Assembly: GCA_021791495.1 (NCBI GenBank)
Contig: JAJYWN010000048.1
Span: 1-62,891, forward strand
Direction of reading: 5' to 3'
Length of the DNA stretch: 62,891 bases
DNA from: Bacillota bacterium
GTDB lineage: Bacteria; Bacillota; Sulfobacillia; JAJYWN01
A program made the translations under genes and the position numbers. Every line of letters begins with the position of its first letter. The stretch's first letter is position 1. This document shows, piece by piece, positions 24,990 to 33,935 of this stretch. The notes beneath the pieces were generated by a model. It was given only the letters and a program-made list of their open reading frames with translations, searched no databases and had not been told where the DNA came from.

Positions 24990-26849
24990 TCAAACGGCCA
25001 TGGGGAAGTCCACCTGCGCCAAGAAGAGGTCCTGGTAGTTTGGCAAGGTCACCAGCTCTACGTATTCCACGGCTTGGGCCAGATCGGCCGCAGCCCGTCG
25101 CTTCTCAAGGGAAACCAGGGACAGGCAGGCGCCCACACCTGCCGCGTTGCCGACCGGCAGGTATTTCTCCCGCGCCAGTCTTGGGAACATACCAATGTCC
25201 ATGGCGCTGTTGGGGTTGATGGCCACGCCAAAAGCACCGGCCATGTAGACCCGGTCGATATCTTCGGCGCGAGTGTCAGTGGTCAAGAGAAGACCTTCGA
25301 TGGCGGAGCGGATGGCTGCTTTGGCCAACTGTAGCTGGCGGATGTCTCGTTGGGTAAAGGGGACGCCGCCCACGGCGAATTCCGGTCCGTCTCGCCCGCC
25401 TGCACTTGCTGTCACACCGGGATGCTCTTTCCGGAGCCGGCCGCGATAGTCCATAGCCCCGATTCTCAGAAGGACCGCCAGCAGGTCGATGAGACCAGCA
25501 CCACAAAACCCCGTCGGCACCCGGCCTGGGCCGACCACGTCAAACTGCACCCGGTCGCTTCCACCGCCCTCACCACCTGCACCATCCATCTCGCCCTCCA
25601 CCCAAACGCGGTCGATGGCTCCGGACAAGGCCCGCATCCCGCGTGACACGTGGCCGCCCTCGAAAGCCGGACCCGACGCGGCCGAACAGGAAGTGATGTG
25701 GCCATTCTTCACGATTGATATCTCGGTGTTGGTGCCGACGTCCAGTAAGAGGGCCGTTCCTTTGAACAACGAGAAACTAGTGGCCAACAAAGCCGCCGTG
25801 TGATCTCCGCCCACATATCCGGCGATACAAGGCGAAAGGTAAACATAGGCGCCCGGTGCGAAAACCAGTCCCAACTCGCGGGCTTTCACCTCCACCGGGC
25901 CACTGAGGCCGGGGGTGTAAGGGGCTTGGGCCAGTCCCTGCACATCAAGGCCTAGGAACAAGTGATGCATGGCGGTGTTACCCACTACCACCGCCTCTTG
26001 AACGGCATCAAGCGAGCAATTCTCCTGGTGGCATAGATCATCCGCCAGGGTGGCGATTCCTTTCACCGCCGCCTCGCGCAGTCTCACCTTTTCGGCCTCC
26101 CCAGATAAGGCGTATCCCAGCCTGGAAACCACATCCTCTCCAAATGGGATCTGGGGGTTTGGCGTCGCCCCGGAGTGTAGGATCTCCCCCGTTTCCAGGT
26201 CAACCAGGTACCCCGCCATCTTGGTCGTACCCAAGTCCACCGCCAGCCCCAGAAGCCGATCCCGGTGGGCGGACAGAGCAGTCACTTCAGGACGTCCCGT
26301 ATCCCGCAAGACGGCCCACCCGTGAAACCCGTGCCTGCGCATGAAAGACGGTAACGCTCGCAATACCAGGTAGTCGAAAACGTCCGCTCCCCCATGGGCA
26401 CCCGTAACGGCCTCAGCCAATCTATCCGCGTCCCCACGGTCCTCACCCAACCGCGGAGGCCTCATCTCAAAGGGTACCCACTGTACGGGCGGCCACGGTT
26501 CTACCGACTCCCACACGCCGGCGGTCTGTAGCCGGTCTCCGCCAGCCACGCGCTCCAGCACCACCTGTACGTCACCCAAGACCCGCGTCCGGCAGGCCAG
26601 GCGCCACCCTTCCTCCCGCGCCCGCCCTTTCCTAGCTATGAGTTCATACTCGCCTTCGTCGGCACCCGACACACCACCATCCAGAACCCTGACCGCACAC
26701 TGACCGCAGGTGCCCCGGCTGCCGCAGACGGTGCGGATGCCCCACGCGCCCAGATCGTTGCCCAGGAGCTTGGCGGCGTCGAAGATGCTGGTCCCCTCTT
26801 CCACTTCGATCTTCAAGCCGATGGGATGAAACTTCACCGTCCGGCGCAT
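24990..26849 (-). CDS. Reductive activator of corrinoid proteins (RACo/DUF4445, ASKHA with 2Fe-2S domain)
   Basis: 619-residue ATP-dependent activator that re-reduces inactive Co(II) corrinoid proteins to Co(I). The N-terminal domain is a plant-type [2Fe-2S] ferredoxin: C42, C48 and C51 in VCGSRGTCGQC plus C86. After a linker, the ASKHA ATPase-like domain runs from about residue 200 to 600: LGLAVDLGTTKMAGYLVD (phosphate 1), VVVGNTAMHHLFLG, LLLDVGTNTEI (phosphate 2) and GAFGVAINPNSAMDIGMFP (adenosine-type). This architecture is that of RACo and of MtvD/DhaF-like activators in acetogens. It is the last gene of the cassette, nine bases after the UroD-like gene. Its target is almost certainly the corrinoid protein at 35322-36014. 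Confidence 0.88.
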   Translation of the reverse strand: MRRTVKFHPIGLKIEVEEGTSIFDAAKLLGNDLGAWGIRTVCGSRGTCGQCAVRVLDGGVSGADEGEYELIARKGRAREEGWRLACRTRVLGDVQVVLERVAGGDRLQTAGVWESVEPWPPVQWVPFEMRPPRLGEDRGDADRLAEAVTGAHGGADVFDYLVLRALPSFMRRHGFHGWAVLRDTGRPEVTALSAHRDRLLGLAVDLGTTKMAGYLVDLETGEILHSGATPNPQIPFGEDVVSRLGYALSGEAEKVRLREAAVKGIATLADDLCHQENCSLDAVQEAVVVGNTAMHHLFLGLDVQGLAQAPYTPGLSGPVEVKARELGLVFAPGAYVYLSPCIAGYVGGDHTAALLATSFSLFKGTALLLDVGTNTEISIVKNGHITSCSAASGPAFEGGHVSRGMRALSGAIDRVWVEGEMDGAGGEGGGSDRVQFDVVGPGRVPTGFCGAGLIDLLAVLLRIGAMDYRGRLRKEHPGVTASAGGRDGPEFAVGGVPFTQRDIRQLQLAKAAIRSAIEGLLLTTDTRAEDIDRVYMAGAFGVAINPNSAMDIGMFPRLAREKYLPVGNAAGVGACLSLVSLEKRRAAADLAQAVEYVELVTLPNYQDLFLAQVDFPMAV

Positions 26850-26858
26850 GGGGTTACT

Positions 26859-27806
26859 TCACGCCCTTTCCGCGGCACGATACGCCCGCAAAAGGTTTTC
26901 GATCGGCACCTCGTCGGGCACCACGCCCACGGTAGTCCCGATGACGAGACCGCCCTCAGCCGCCACGCGCGACAGCCTCTGGGCCGCGTCCTCAATGGTT
27001 TTCGCCTTGCCGGAAGTAACTAGCGGCAGTGACAGGCCTCCAAGGAAGGCTAGCCTTCCCCGCCACTCTTCCGTCAGCCGGGCGGCGTCCATGCCGGCCT
27101 CGGGCTCAAGGGAGTGGACTCCATCGAAGCCAGCCGCCTCCAGCATGGCCAGGAGTGAGCCGATGGTGCCATCGCTATGGAAAACCGCGTAACCGCGGAG
27201 AGGCCCCACATCGGCCAATGCGGTGCCACGCCTCACAGCCTTCACCAGACCGGCCAGCCGCGTCCACAAAGGGACCAGGTCCCTCTCCAAAGACCGTGGC
27301 GATAACATCAGACCACTGGCGTGGGCCACGTCTTCTCCGAGGACCACCCCGTCCACCCCAGCCGCCAATGCCACCGCCGCCTGCTGCCCCGCCCGTTCCG
27401 CCTGAACCGCCAACAGATCGGCGGCTCTTCTAGAGTCGGCCATGACTCTCAGCGCCTCTTCCCATCCCAGATCCACGGTCAGTCCTTGAAAAGGCCCGTC
27501 GATTACGGCCCATACGAACAGGTCGCTCCCCGCCAGGCGGCGGGCTTCTTCGAGCCAGGCTGGGCCGTGGCTCCCTGGGAGGCACTCTCCTACGCCGGGG
27601 TGGACGGCAATCATGTCTGAGCCGAGGGCGAGCATGGCGGCTTGGTGCCGCTCTCCCGCCGCCGTCTGCTCTGTCGACGGGGGCATGGACTCCATAGTAA
27701 GAAGTCGGCGAATCAACCCATCGGCCAGTCGGAACTCGCCTCTGGCCGGGCGGTCCGGTCGCCCGTGCCCGTCGAGAGCCGCGCGCACACGCTGTCGGCC
27801 CGTCAT
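26859..27806 (-). CDS. Uroporphyrinogen decarboxylase-family methyltransferase-like protein
   Basis: About 315 residues of the URO-D / MtaA-MtbA-CmuA barrel superfamily. The start MTGRQRVRAAL at 27806 is the family's usual N-terminus; earlier ATGs (27830, 27887) are possible. Core segments are GVDGVVLGEDVA, LVPLWTRLAGLVKAVRR, GYAVFHSDGTIGSLL and FLGGLSLPLV. In coenzyme-M methyltransferases the loop after the sixth strand carries a zinc-binding HxC; here it is HSDG with no Cys, so thiol methylation like that of MtbA is unlikely. UroD-like proteins of this kind occur in corrinoid methyltransferase clusters of acetogens, where their role is unclear. It sits directly before the activator gene. 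Confidence 0.7.
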   Translation of the reverse strand: MTGRQRVRAALDGHGRPDRPARGEFRLADGLIRRLLTMESMPPSTEQTAAGERHQAAMLALGSDMIAVHPGVGECLPGSHGPAWLEEARRLAGSDLFVWAVIDGPFQGLTVDLGWEEALRVMADSRRAADLLAVQAERAGQQAAVALAAGVDGVVLGEDVAHASGLMLSPRSLERDLVPLWTRLAGLVKAVRRGTALADVGPLRGYAVFHSDGTIGSLLAMLEAAGFDGVHSLEPEAGMDAARLTEEWRGRLAFLGGLSLPLVTSGKAKTIEDAAQRLSRVAAEGGLVIGTTVGVVPDEVPIENLLRAYRAAERA

Positions 27807-28047
27807 GGCCGCCACGTTGCCCTGAGCCATGGAGTTGTCCGGCTGGCAGCTTCTACTCATCCTATCTGAACTGTAGGTTCCCATCATGGAATGCCCTCAG
27901 GTAACTCCGGCAGCATGTGTCTCGGCCGAGAATAGCTTCCGTCGCCCGCCACAGGGCCATCACACGTCCATCCAGCAGGTGGAGGGTGGCGGTCGCCCGC
28001 CACCCGTCCAGCGCTTTGACCGTCTACTACTTGCTTTGACCGTTTTG

Positions 28048-29076
28048 CTACTTGATGTAGTCGTTCGTGTAGTAGTTGCTGGCATTCTCCGGATTCTTCA
28101 GGAAACCATTGTCCTTCAGGATCTTGATGGTGCGATCCCAGTCTTCTGCGGCCTGCCAGCCATAGGGCTTGTCCTTCGTAGCGTCGGTGTGGAACAGCTT
28201 GATAGTCTGCGCCACCTGAAGCCGAGTGACATCCTTCTTCAGTTTCTCCGGGAAAAGACCCTGGATGAGGTCTGCGGCCTCCTCGGGGTTCTTGACGGTA
28301 AAATCTACGCCCTTCTGAATAGCCCGGATCATTCCCTTTACGACATTGGGATTCTTCGCCACGTAGTCCTGCGAAGCCACCAAGCCATGTGCCAGAATGT
28401 TAAAGCCGAAATCGGCTATGGAGATAGTCGGGAACTTGTTTCCGGTCTGGGCCGTCAGAAGCGGAAGGTCGTTGGTTGCATAGGCCGACAGAAAGTCGAC
28501 ATCGCCTTTGAGAAAAGCGTTGTACTTGGCTCCTTGATCGGTGATGACCAACTTGACGGACTTGGGATCAACTCCATTGGCTTTCAGGAAGGGTCCCAGT
28601 ATTTGCCCGAGAGTCCCACCCGCGGTATCCACCATTGACTTGCCCGCCATATCCGCCGGTGAATCGAGTTTGGTGCCGGGCCGTGCCATCACTATTTGGG
28701 GCGACTTTTGCAGGAAGTCGGCCACCATGGTCAACTTCATTCCCTTATCTCGCGCGAGAACGTAGTCGTTAGCGGTAATGTAGGCAAACTGATCCTGGCC
28801 AGTGACCAATAACTGGGTGGGAATCGCCTTTTCTGACCCTTCCTCGATGTTTACGTCCAGCCCTTCGTCCTTGAAATACCCCTTCTGCTGTGCCACGAAA
28901 AGAGGCGCGTACTCTCCTTTGACGAGCCAACTGAGGCGCAGATTCACTTTGGTCAGTTCCTTGGTCGTCTTCTGGCTCTTGTTGTTGCTCGAGCAGCCCG
29001 CGATGGCAACGGAGAGAACAATCACCAACAAGCTCACGAATACCCGGTTCCGCCACTTCCTAGCGCTTCTCCTCAT
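28048..29076 (-). CDS. ABC transporter substrate-binding lipoprotein (NMT1/THI5-like, SsuA/TauA class)
   Basis: 342 residues. A basic N-terminus, a hydrophobic segment and the lipobox VAIAGC at residue 27 show a lipid-anchored surface protein. The mature part begins NLRLSWLVKGEYAPLFVAQQKGYFKDEGLDV, then EEGSEKAIPTQLL, typical of the NMT1-like domain that binds taurine, aliphatic sulfonates, or thiamine pyrimidine precursors. It is made with the permease and ATPase of the same operon, although an amidohydrolase and a flavoprotein gene lie between them. ATG with GGGAGGT upstream. The ligand is probably the compound metabolised by the cassette, a small organic molecule with an N-methyl group by hypothesis. 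A short near-duplicate of GCTTTGACCG lies just after the stop. Confidence 0.88.
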   Translation of the reverse strand: MRRSARKWRNRVFVSLLVIVLSVAIAGCSSNNKSQKTTKELTKVNLRLSWLVKGEYAPLFVAQQKGYFKDEGLDVNIEEGSEKAIPTQLLVTGQDQFAYITANDYVLARDKGMKLTMVADFLQKSPQIVMARPGTKLDSPADMAGKSMVDTAGGTLGQILGPFLKANGVDPKSVKLVITDQGAKYNAFLKGDVDFLSAYATNDLPLLTAQTGNKFPTISIADFGFNILAHGLVASQDYVAKNPNVVKGMIRAIQKGVDFTVKNPEEAADLIQGLFPEKLKKDVTRLQVAQTIKLFHTDATKDKPYGWQAAEDWDRTIKILKDNGFLKNPENASNYYTNDYIK

Positions 29077-29130
29077 TGCTCTCTACCTCCCTCACAAAGC
29101 ATTCTTCGATCGCCGATACCTGCTGCTCCA

Positions 29131-29820
29131 TCATGACCCTTCCTCCTCCACCAAATCGACCTCGCCCTTAGAAGCGCCAGAGCCTGCTGCTTCTTGTAGG
29201 CCCAGTGCCTCTTGCCCTTGCTTCATCCATGAAGCCACCTGAGCTACCCTGATACCCAACTTGCGGACCGAGTCCATGCCGATGAGATCTTCCTTCACAC
29301 CGTCGCCCGGTTTGTCGTGCGAAACCACGTAAGCTCCTGAATAGCAATCAAAGTCCCCGCCGCCCACCACCACCATCCCCCGGGCCATGAGGGAATGGAT
29401 CATGGCCGAGCATGTCAACTCCTGGCCCCCATTCCGGGAACCCCCAACAGCTATGACACCACCCACCCGGTTGCGCAGAAGGCCCCGGTACACATGGTGA
29501 AGTGGCCGCCAGCGGTTGAGGAAGGTCTGCAACTGACCGCTGAAGCTCATCCCGTACACCGGAGAGCCAATGATATATGCGTCTGCCCAGACGATGTGTT
29601 CATACAAGCCCTGCATGTCATCCTGGGTGTGACACAGGCTGTTGTTCCTCTTGCAGTAATCACAATGGATGCAAGGCCCTATGGTTTTGCCCCGTAGAGA
29701 CAGAAACCGGGTTTCGACTCCAGGTACTCCGGCTGCAGCAGCCAAAGCTTCCTTGACACTATACTCGGTGGCGCCTCGGCGAGGGCTGCCACTGATTCCC
29801 AATACCTTGACCAAACTCAT
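29131..29820 (-). CDS. Iron-sulfur flavoprotein (Isf-like, NADPH-dependent FMN reductase fold)
   Basis: 229-residue flavodoxin-fold protein. The phosphate-binding loop for FMN is GISGSPRRGATEYSV at the N-terminus. A compact cysteine motif follows: C50, C53, C56 and C63 (C-x2-C-x2-C-x6-C), as in the [4Fe-4S] iron-sulfur flavoproteins first described in methanogens. Further flavin contacts are SPVYGMSFSGQL and AVGGSRNGGQE. Such proteins shuttle single electrons between ferredoxin and other carriers. Inside this cassette it is the obvious candidate to supply low-potential electrons to the corrinoid activator. ATG 29820 abuts a G-run; TTG 29814 behind GGGGGGATGAG may be the real start. A truncated relative occurs at 38879. 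Confidence 0.8.
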   Translation of the reverse strand: MSLVKVLGISGSPRRGATEYSVKEALAAAAGVPGVETRFLSLRGKTIGPCIHCDYCKRNNSLCHTQDDMQGLYEHIVWADAYIIGSPVYGMSFSGQLQTFLNRWRPLHHVYRGLLRNRVGGVIAVGGSRNGGQELTCSAMIHSLMARGMVVVGGGDFDCYSGAYVVSHDKPGDGVKEDLIGMDSVRKLGIRVAQVASWMKQGQEALGLQEAAGSGASKGEVDLVEEEGS

Positions 29821-29870
29821 CCCCCCTGGACTTTGGCAAACTGAAACTGCGTCTAGCCTGGCAAGGACGG

Positions 29871-31301
29871 TCACTTCTTTTCGTCCAGGAAGAGGGACGG
29901 CCACGGCTCCTCCAGGAACGTCACCAGATGCCTGATCCGGTGCCGCCACCGAGAGTGGATTTCGTCCATCAGGCCCTGCTCGTCGAAAGCAATCATCTTG
30001 CCGTTTAGGAATATGGCCTTTCCATCGACGATGACGGTTCTAACGCAACTGCTGTCAGCCGAGTACGCAACCTGTTCGACAAGATTGTTTAGCGGCATCA
30101 ACGGCAAAGACGACCCGTCCAATAAGACGATATCGGCGCGAGCCCCAAGCTCAAGCCCCTTTGATTGGCCCCCTCGCGAGACGATCGCCGCGCCGCCCAG
30201 GGTCGCCATTCGGAAAGCCTCGGCAGCCGTCACCCATTTGCGGTAATCGGGGTCATTGCGGTGCAACAAGCTCGCCATTCTCAAGGGTCCAAACATGCTT
30301 TCCGAACCGCCGGTCCCCAACCCATCCGTCCCCAAGGCCACATTCACCCCGGCATCCAGCAGCCTCCTGACTGGTGCAGGCCCATTCCCCAGTCTCAAGT
30401 TGCTCACCGGGCAGTGAACGACGGATGCGCCGGCGGCGGCCACGGCATCAATTCCAGGGTCGTCGATGTGGACCGCGTGAACTAAGCTCAGGTTGAGGTC
30501 GGGGGATAGGAGTCCCGTGTCTTCCAACACCGCGACTGCCGAACGACCGTGGACCTTTCGGCACGAGTCGGAAGACCGCCGGCTTTCCACAAAATGCATG
30601 GTTATGCCCAGGGAATGCTTGTCGGCAAGTTCCTTGGTCTTTCGCAGCAGATCGGCAGAGCACCTATCCGGTGTTGACGGGCCGAGCATCATGCCGACGC
30701 GGGATGGTCTTCCCTTGAACCAACCCGCCATCTCATCAAGAGCGGACCCTATCTTGGCAGCTGAGAGGCGGCCGTCTTCCAGCTTCTCCTTGACCCAGGA
30801 CGGAACATCAAAAGGCAGGGTGCTGACGTAGGGGAGGTCACGAACCAGGGGCGCCACCTTAGCTCGTATGCCTGCCCGCTGATAGGCCTCGACCACCGGG
30901 ATGATACCTGCTGGTTCGGTTTGATTGGGCAGTCTCACATGGTCGACGACGGCAGTCACTCCCGACCGGATCATCTCTGCCGCGCCGGCAAGGACTACTA
31001 ACTTGCTGAGTTCGGCATCATCGGGGAGTGGCAGAAGCAGGGACTGCAGCATCCAAAGCTCCAGAGGAAGGTCGGCGGGCACACCTCGCAACAGACCATG
31101 CGTCGAGTGGGTGTGGGCATTGACCAGACCAGGGATGGCTATGAGTCCGGAGGCATTGATAATCTCCATGCCGGGAGCGGGCTCGATGGAGGACTCGACC
31201 CGGGTTACCAGGCCTTCCTCCACGAGGATGTCTTTGACTGACAGGTGATTCTCCCCGGCGGCGCTCCCTCTGTGGACAATCGCTCCCTTGATCAGCATCA
31301 C
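29871..31301 (-). CDS. Amidohydrolase, SsnA/TrzN/cytosine-deaminase-like
   Basis: 476-residue metal-dependent hydrolase. The metal site starts with GLVNAHTHSTHGLLRG (HxH) near residue 65; further ligands are in TMHFVESRR and LVHAVHID, and the catalytic Asp is in LGTDGLGTGGS. This is the subclass that deaminates or dechlorinates N-heterocycles (triazines, guanine, S-adenosylhomocysteine). ATG pair at 31301 with AGAAGGAGG upstream. It sits between the ABC ATPase and iron-sulfur flavoprotein genes of the corrinoid cassette. It may open or deaminate an N-methyl heterocycle to release the methylated amine for the MtmB-like enzyme. That pathway order is inference. Confidence 0.85.
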   Translation of the reverse strand: MMLIKGAIVHRGSAAGENHLSVKDILVEEGLVTRVESSIEPAPGMEIINASGLIAIPGLVNAHTHSTHGLLRGVPADLPLELWMLQSLLLPLPDDAELSKLVVLAGAAEMIRSGVTAVVDHVRLPNQTEPAGIIPVVEAYQRAGIRAKVAPLVRDLPYVSTLPFDVPSWVKEKLEDGRLSAAKIGSALDEMAGWFKGRPSRVGMMLGPSTPDRCSADLLRKTKELADKHSLGITMHFVESRRSSDSCRKVHGRSAVAVLEDTGLLSPDLNLSLVHAVHIDDPGIDAVAAAGASVVHCPVSNLRLGNGPAPVRRLLDAGVNVALGTDGLGTGGSESMFGPLRMASLLHRNDPDYRKWVTAAEAFRMATLGGAAIVSRGGQSKGLELGARADIVLLDGSSLPLMPLNNLVEQVAYSADSSCVRTVIVDGKAIFLNGKMIAFDEQGLMDEIHSRWRHRIRHLVTFLEEPWPSLFLDEKK

Positions 31302-31364
31302 AGCGGCGGACAGCCTCCTTCTACGCCACGCGACCCCACTGCCGGGCCTTCCCTGGACTTCGTT

Positions 31365-32168
31365 TCAGGAGAGGATCCCTTGGTTGACAAAAGTGTCCCT
31401 GACATTCGCCACGAACTTCTGAAACTCGGGTGTATCCTTGACCTTGAGGCTGCGGGGGCGGGGGATATCTTTGAGATCAAGCAGGCTAAGTATCCGTCCA
31501 GGCCTCTTTGACATCACCAGGACCCGGTCAGCCAGAAAGACCGCCTCATCGATGTTGTGGGTGATGAAGAGCACGGTATTTCGAGTCTGCTGCCAGATTT
31601 GGACGAGGTCGCTATTCATCTGCTCTCTCGTCAAGGCGTCCAAGGCTCCGAAGGGCTCATCCATCAGGAGCAGGGGAGGGCTGGTCACCAGGGCGCGGCA
31701 GATGGAAACTCGTTGCCTCATGCCCCCCGATAGTTCGTAGGGGTAGCGTTGTTCGAAACCCGACAACCCAGACATCTTCAGAAGGTCCAAGGCCTTTTGC
31801 CGGTAGAGCTCGACCGGCGCGAGATGCTTTATCTCCACAGGCAGGAGGACATTCTGCAGGACTGTGCGCCAATCAAGCAGCACATCCTGTTGGAAGACAA
31901 AGCCCAGCTTAGTATAGGGCTTTTGCACCTTCTCGTCTCCGACGAAGATCTGTCCGGAAGTCGCCGGCAACAAGCCGCTCACCATCATGACCAGCGTGCT
32001 CTTCCCGCAACCACTGGGGCCCACGATGGACAGGAACTCTCCTTCCCTGACCTGGAGAGATACGTCTTCCAGCGCACGCATCGGCCCGTTGGAGGTTTCA
32101 TAGGTCTTGCTGACCCCATCCAACCGGACAGGCAAACCGCTGCTCAGTTTACTCTCCACAGCACCCAC
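31365..32168 (-). CDS. ABC transporter ATP-binding protein (SsuB/TauB class)
   Basis: About 267 residues. Walker A GPSGCGKST, signature LSGGMRQR, Walker B LLLMDEPFGALD and switch ITHNIDEA are intact, and the family marker DALTREQM follows Walker B as in nitrate/sulfonate/taurine importers. GTG start at 32168 chosen because TTAGGAGGGG lies six bases upstream. It overlaps nothing and lies 33 bp after the permease gene, so the pair is co-transcribed. It powers the importer made of the permease at 32202 and the NMT1-like binding protein at 28048. A fragment of a paralogous ATPase survives in the chimeric pseudogene at 38879-39116. Confidence 0.9.
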   Translation of the reverse strand: MGAVESKLSSGLPVRLDGVSKTYETSNGPMRALEDVSLQVREGEFLSIVGPSGCGKSTLVMMVSGLLPATSGQIFVGDEKVQKPYTKLGFVFQQDVLLDWRTVLQNVLLPVEIKHLAPVELYRQKALDLLKMSGLSGFEQRYPYELSGGMRQRVSICRALVTSPPLLLMDEPFGALDALTREQMNSDLVQIWQQTRNTVLFITHNIDEAVFLADRVLVMSKRPGRILSLLDLKDIPRPRSLKVKDTPEFQKFVANVRDTFVNQGILS

Positions 32169-32201
32169 GACTACCCCTCCTAATCCGACCACGGTGCATC
32201 A

Positions 32202-33017
32202 TTACCTTGCGGCGGCCTGTCTGCGCTGCGCACGATTGGGATCTCCCTTGATAACCAGGCCCTCCAGGCCGTCGATCAGGTAGAACAGGATGATTCCCAT
32301 GACCGAGAGAAGCACCAAGATACTGAACACCATGGGCGTGTCAAGATTAGATGCAGCCACGACTTGCCAATAGCCAAGACCTTGGCCCGCCGCGACGTAT
32401 TCGCCAACCACGGCACCCACCACAGCCAGCGTGATCCCCACTTTGAATCCCCCGAAAATGGCGGGCAGCGCTTTTGGCAGGCGAAAACGCCAGAACTGCT
32501 GGGATCCGGTCGCTCCCAAGGAACGAGCCAGATACAGCATCTCCACGCTGACGGCCTGGAGCCCGATAACGGTGTTAATCACGATCGGGAAGAAGCACAC
32601 CAAGAAGGCCACCACCAGCTTCGGGAGCAATCCGTATCCGAACCAGGCAACCAGGATGGGAGCCAGGGCCACCTTGGGTACGGCCTGCGCGGAAACGAGA
32701 AAAGCGTAGAACGCTTTCTCCAAAGGAGGAATGTAGACGACCACAACAGCCAGAGGAACAGCCACGACAACGCCAAGGAGAAACCCGATCAGAACTTCAT
32801 AGAGAGTAACCCAGCTCTGAAACAGTAGCAGGTGAATCTTCTCGAGAGTGGTGCCAATGATGACAGAAGGCGCCGGCAAGAGGTAAGTGGGGGTTCTGAA
32901 AACGCGAACCAGGATTTCCCACAGCAATATGCCTATGACAGGCAGGAGTACGGTTATATAGTTGGATTTTAGCCATTTCCAGAGCCGTCCAGCTCCGTTC
33001 TCCTGGCGTTGTGACAA
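32202..33017 (-). CDS. ABC transporter permease (SsuC/TauC class)
   Basis: 271-residue membrane protein with about six hydrophobic segments. It has the BPD_transp_1 loop ARSLGATGSQQFWRFRLPKALPAI, which docks on the ATPase, and a late GEYVAAGQGLGYW segment seen in sulfonate/taurine/thiamine-precursor permeases. TTG start at 33017 behind GGAGGTG. Cell-membrane channel of the cassette importer. It directly follows the methyl-tetrahydrofolate methyltransferase gene (39 bp), tying uptake to corrinoid methyl transfer. Confidence 0.9.
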   Translation of the reverse strand: MSQRQENGAGRLWKWLKSNYITVLLPVIGILLWEILVRVFRTPTYLLPAPSVIIGTTLEKIHLLLFQSWVTLYEVLIGFLLGVVVAVPLAVVVVYIPPLEKAFYAFLVSAQAVPKVALAPILVAWFGYGLLPKLVVAFLVCFFPIVINTVIGLQAVSVEMLYLARSLGATGSQQFWRFRLPKALPAIFGGFKVGITLAVVGAVVGEYVAAGQGLGYWQVVAASNLDTPMVFSILVLLSVMGIILFYLIDGLEGLVIKGDPNRAQRRQAAAR

Positions 33018-33056
33018 CCTGGAACACCTCCAGTTTTCCGTCGTCCTAGGGCCTCT

Positions 33057-33905
33057 CTATTCCCGGCGCCTTTCTCTGACGAAGCTCAGGAATCGGCGAG
33101 TTGCACCCTTCCTGCCGGCAAGCATGTCCGACGAGCGTACAACATCCACGATACCCGCCTTCAAAGGATCGGCGATGCAAGCCGTGAGGCCGTAGGCGAT
33201 GGCCATCGCCAACAAATTCATGTTCAACTGATCGCGCTCCGGCAGGCCAAAGGATACGTTGCTTATGCCGGCCACGGTCCTTACCCGCAATTTCCTGCCC
33301 AGTTCCTCCAGAGTGTCCAGGAAAGCTCGCCCAGCCATGGGGTTCGACCCAACCGTCAGGACAAGAGGATCAACCAGGACTCTGTCTGCTCCAATCCCCA
33401 TCTTGGCGCAGGACTCGAGGATGCTTTCGGCGATCTCCACACGGGAACTCACATCATACTTGATGCCTCGCTGGTCGAGGCACAGGGCGACGACCATAGA
33501 GTCGTAGTCCCGGACCAGGGGTAGGATCTCGTTTCTTGACCTTTCCTCGCCGTTGACGGAGTTGACCAGCGCCCTGCCGTGCAAAACGGACAGCGCCTTT
33601 TCGATAGCCCTAGAGTTGCTGCTGTCCAGGCACAGGGGCACATCCAGTTCTGATTGTATCGCCTTCACCACGGCCGCCAGGGTCTCCACTTCATCGAGGC
33701 CGGGGAGGCCCGCGTTTACATCGATGACGTCCGCGCCTGACTCGGCCTGTTTCCGAGCCTGGGAAACTATGGTCTCGTAGTCATGACGACGCAAGGCGTC
33801 GGCGTACCGTTTATTCCCGGTGGGGTTCAACCGTTCCCCGATGACCACCATCGGGCCGCCGGGTTTGAACTCAACCTTGGCACTCTCAGTCCCTATCCAA
33901 TCCAT
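33057..33905 (-). CDS. Methyltetrahydrofolate:corrinoid methyltransferase (MtgA/AcsE-like, pterin-binding)
   Basis: 282-residue TIM-barrel enzyme of the pterin-binding family. Landmarks are VVIGERLNPTGNKRY, then SGADVIDVNAGLPG, then PLCLDSSNSRAIEKAL and LVNSVNGE, which form the tetrahydrofolate pocket with its conserved Asp and Asn residues. In acetogens and desulfitobacteria, such enzymes (AcsE, MtgA, MtvA) move the methyl group from the methylated corrinoid protein to tetrahydrofolate or back. Here it follows the MtmB-like gene by 30 bp, and shows that the methyl acceptor is probably tetrahydrofolate rather than coenzyme M. ATG after ATAGGAGTGAG. Confidence 0.88.
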   Translation of the reverse strand: MDWIGTESAKVEFKPGGPMVVIGERLNPTGNKRYADALRRHDYETIVSQARKQAESGADVIDVNAGLPGLDEVETLAAVVKAIQSELDVPLCLDSSNSRAIEKALSVLHGRALVNSVNGEERSRNEILPLVRDYDSMVVALCLDQRGIKYDVSSRVEIAESILESCAKMGIGADRVLVDPLVLTVGSNPMAGRAFLDTLEELGRKLRVRTVAGISNVSFGLPERDQLNMNLLAMAIAYGLTACIADPLKAGIVDVVRSSDMLAGRKGATRRFLSFVRERRRE

Positions 33906-33935
33906 GAACTCACTCCTATCAACTGCCGGCCGATA

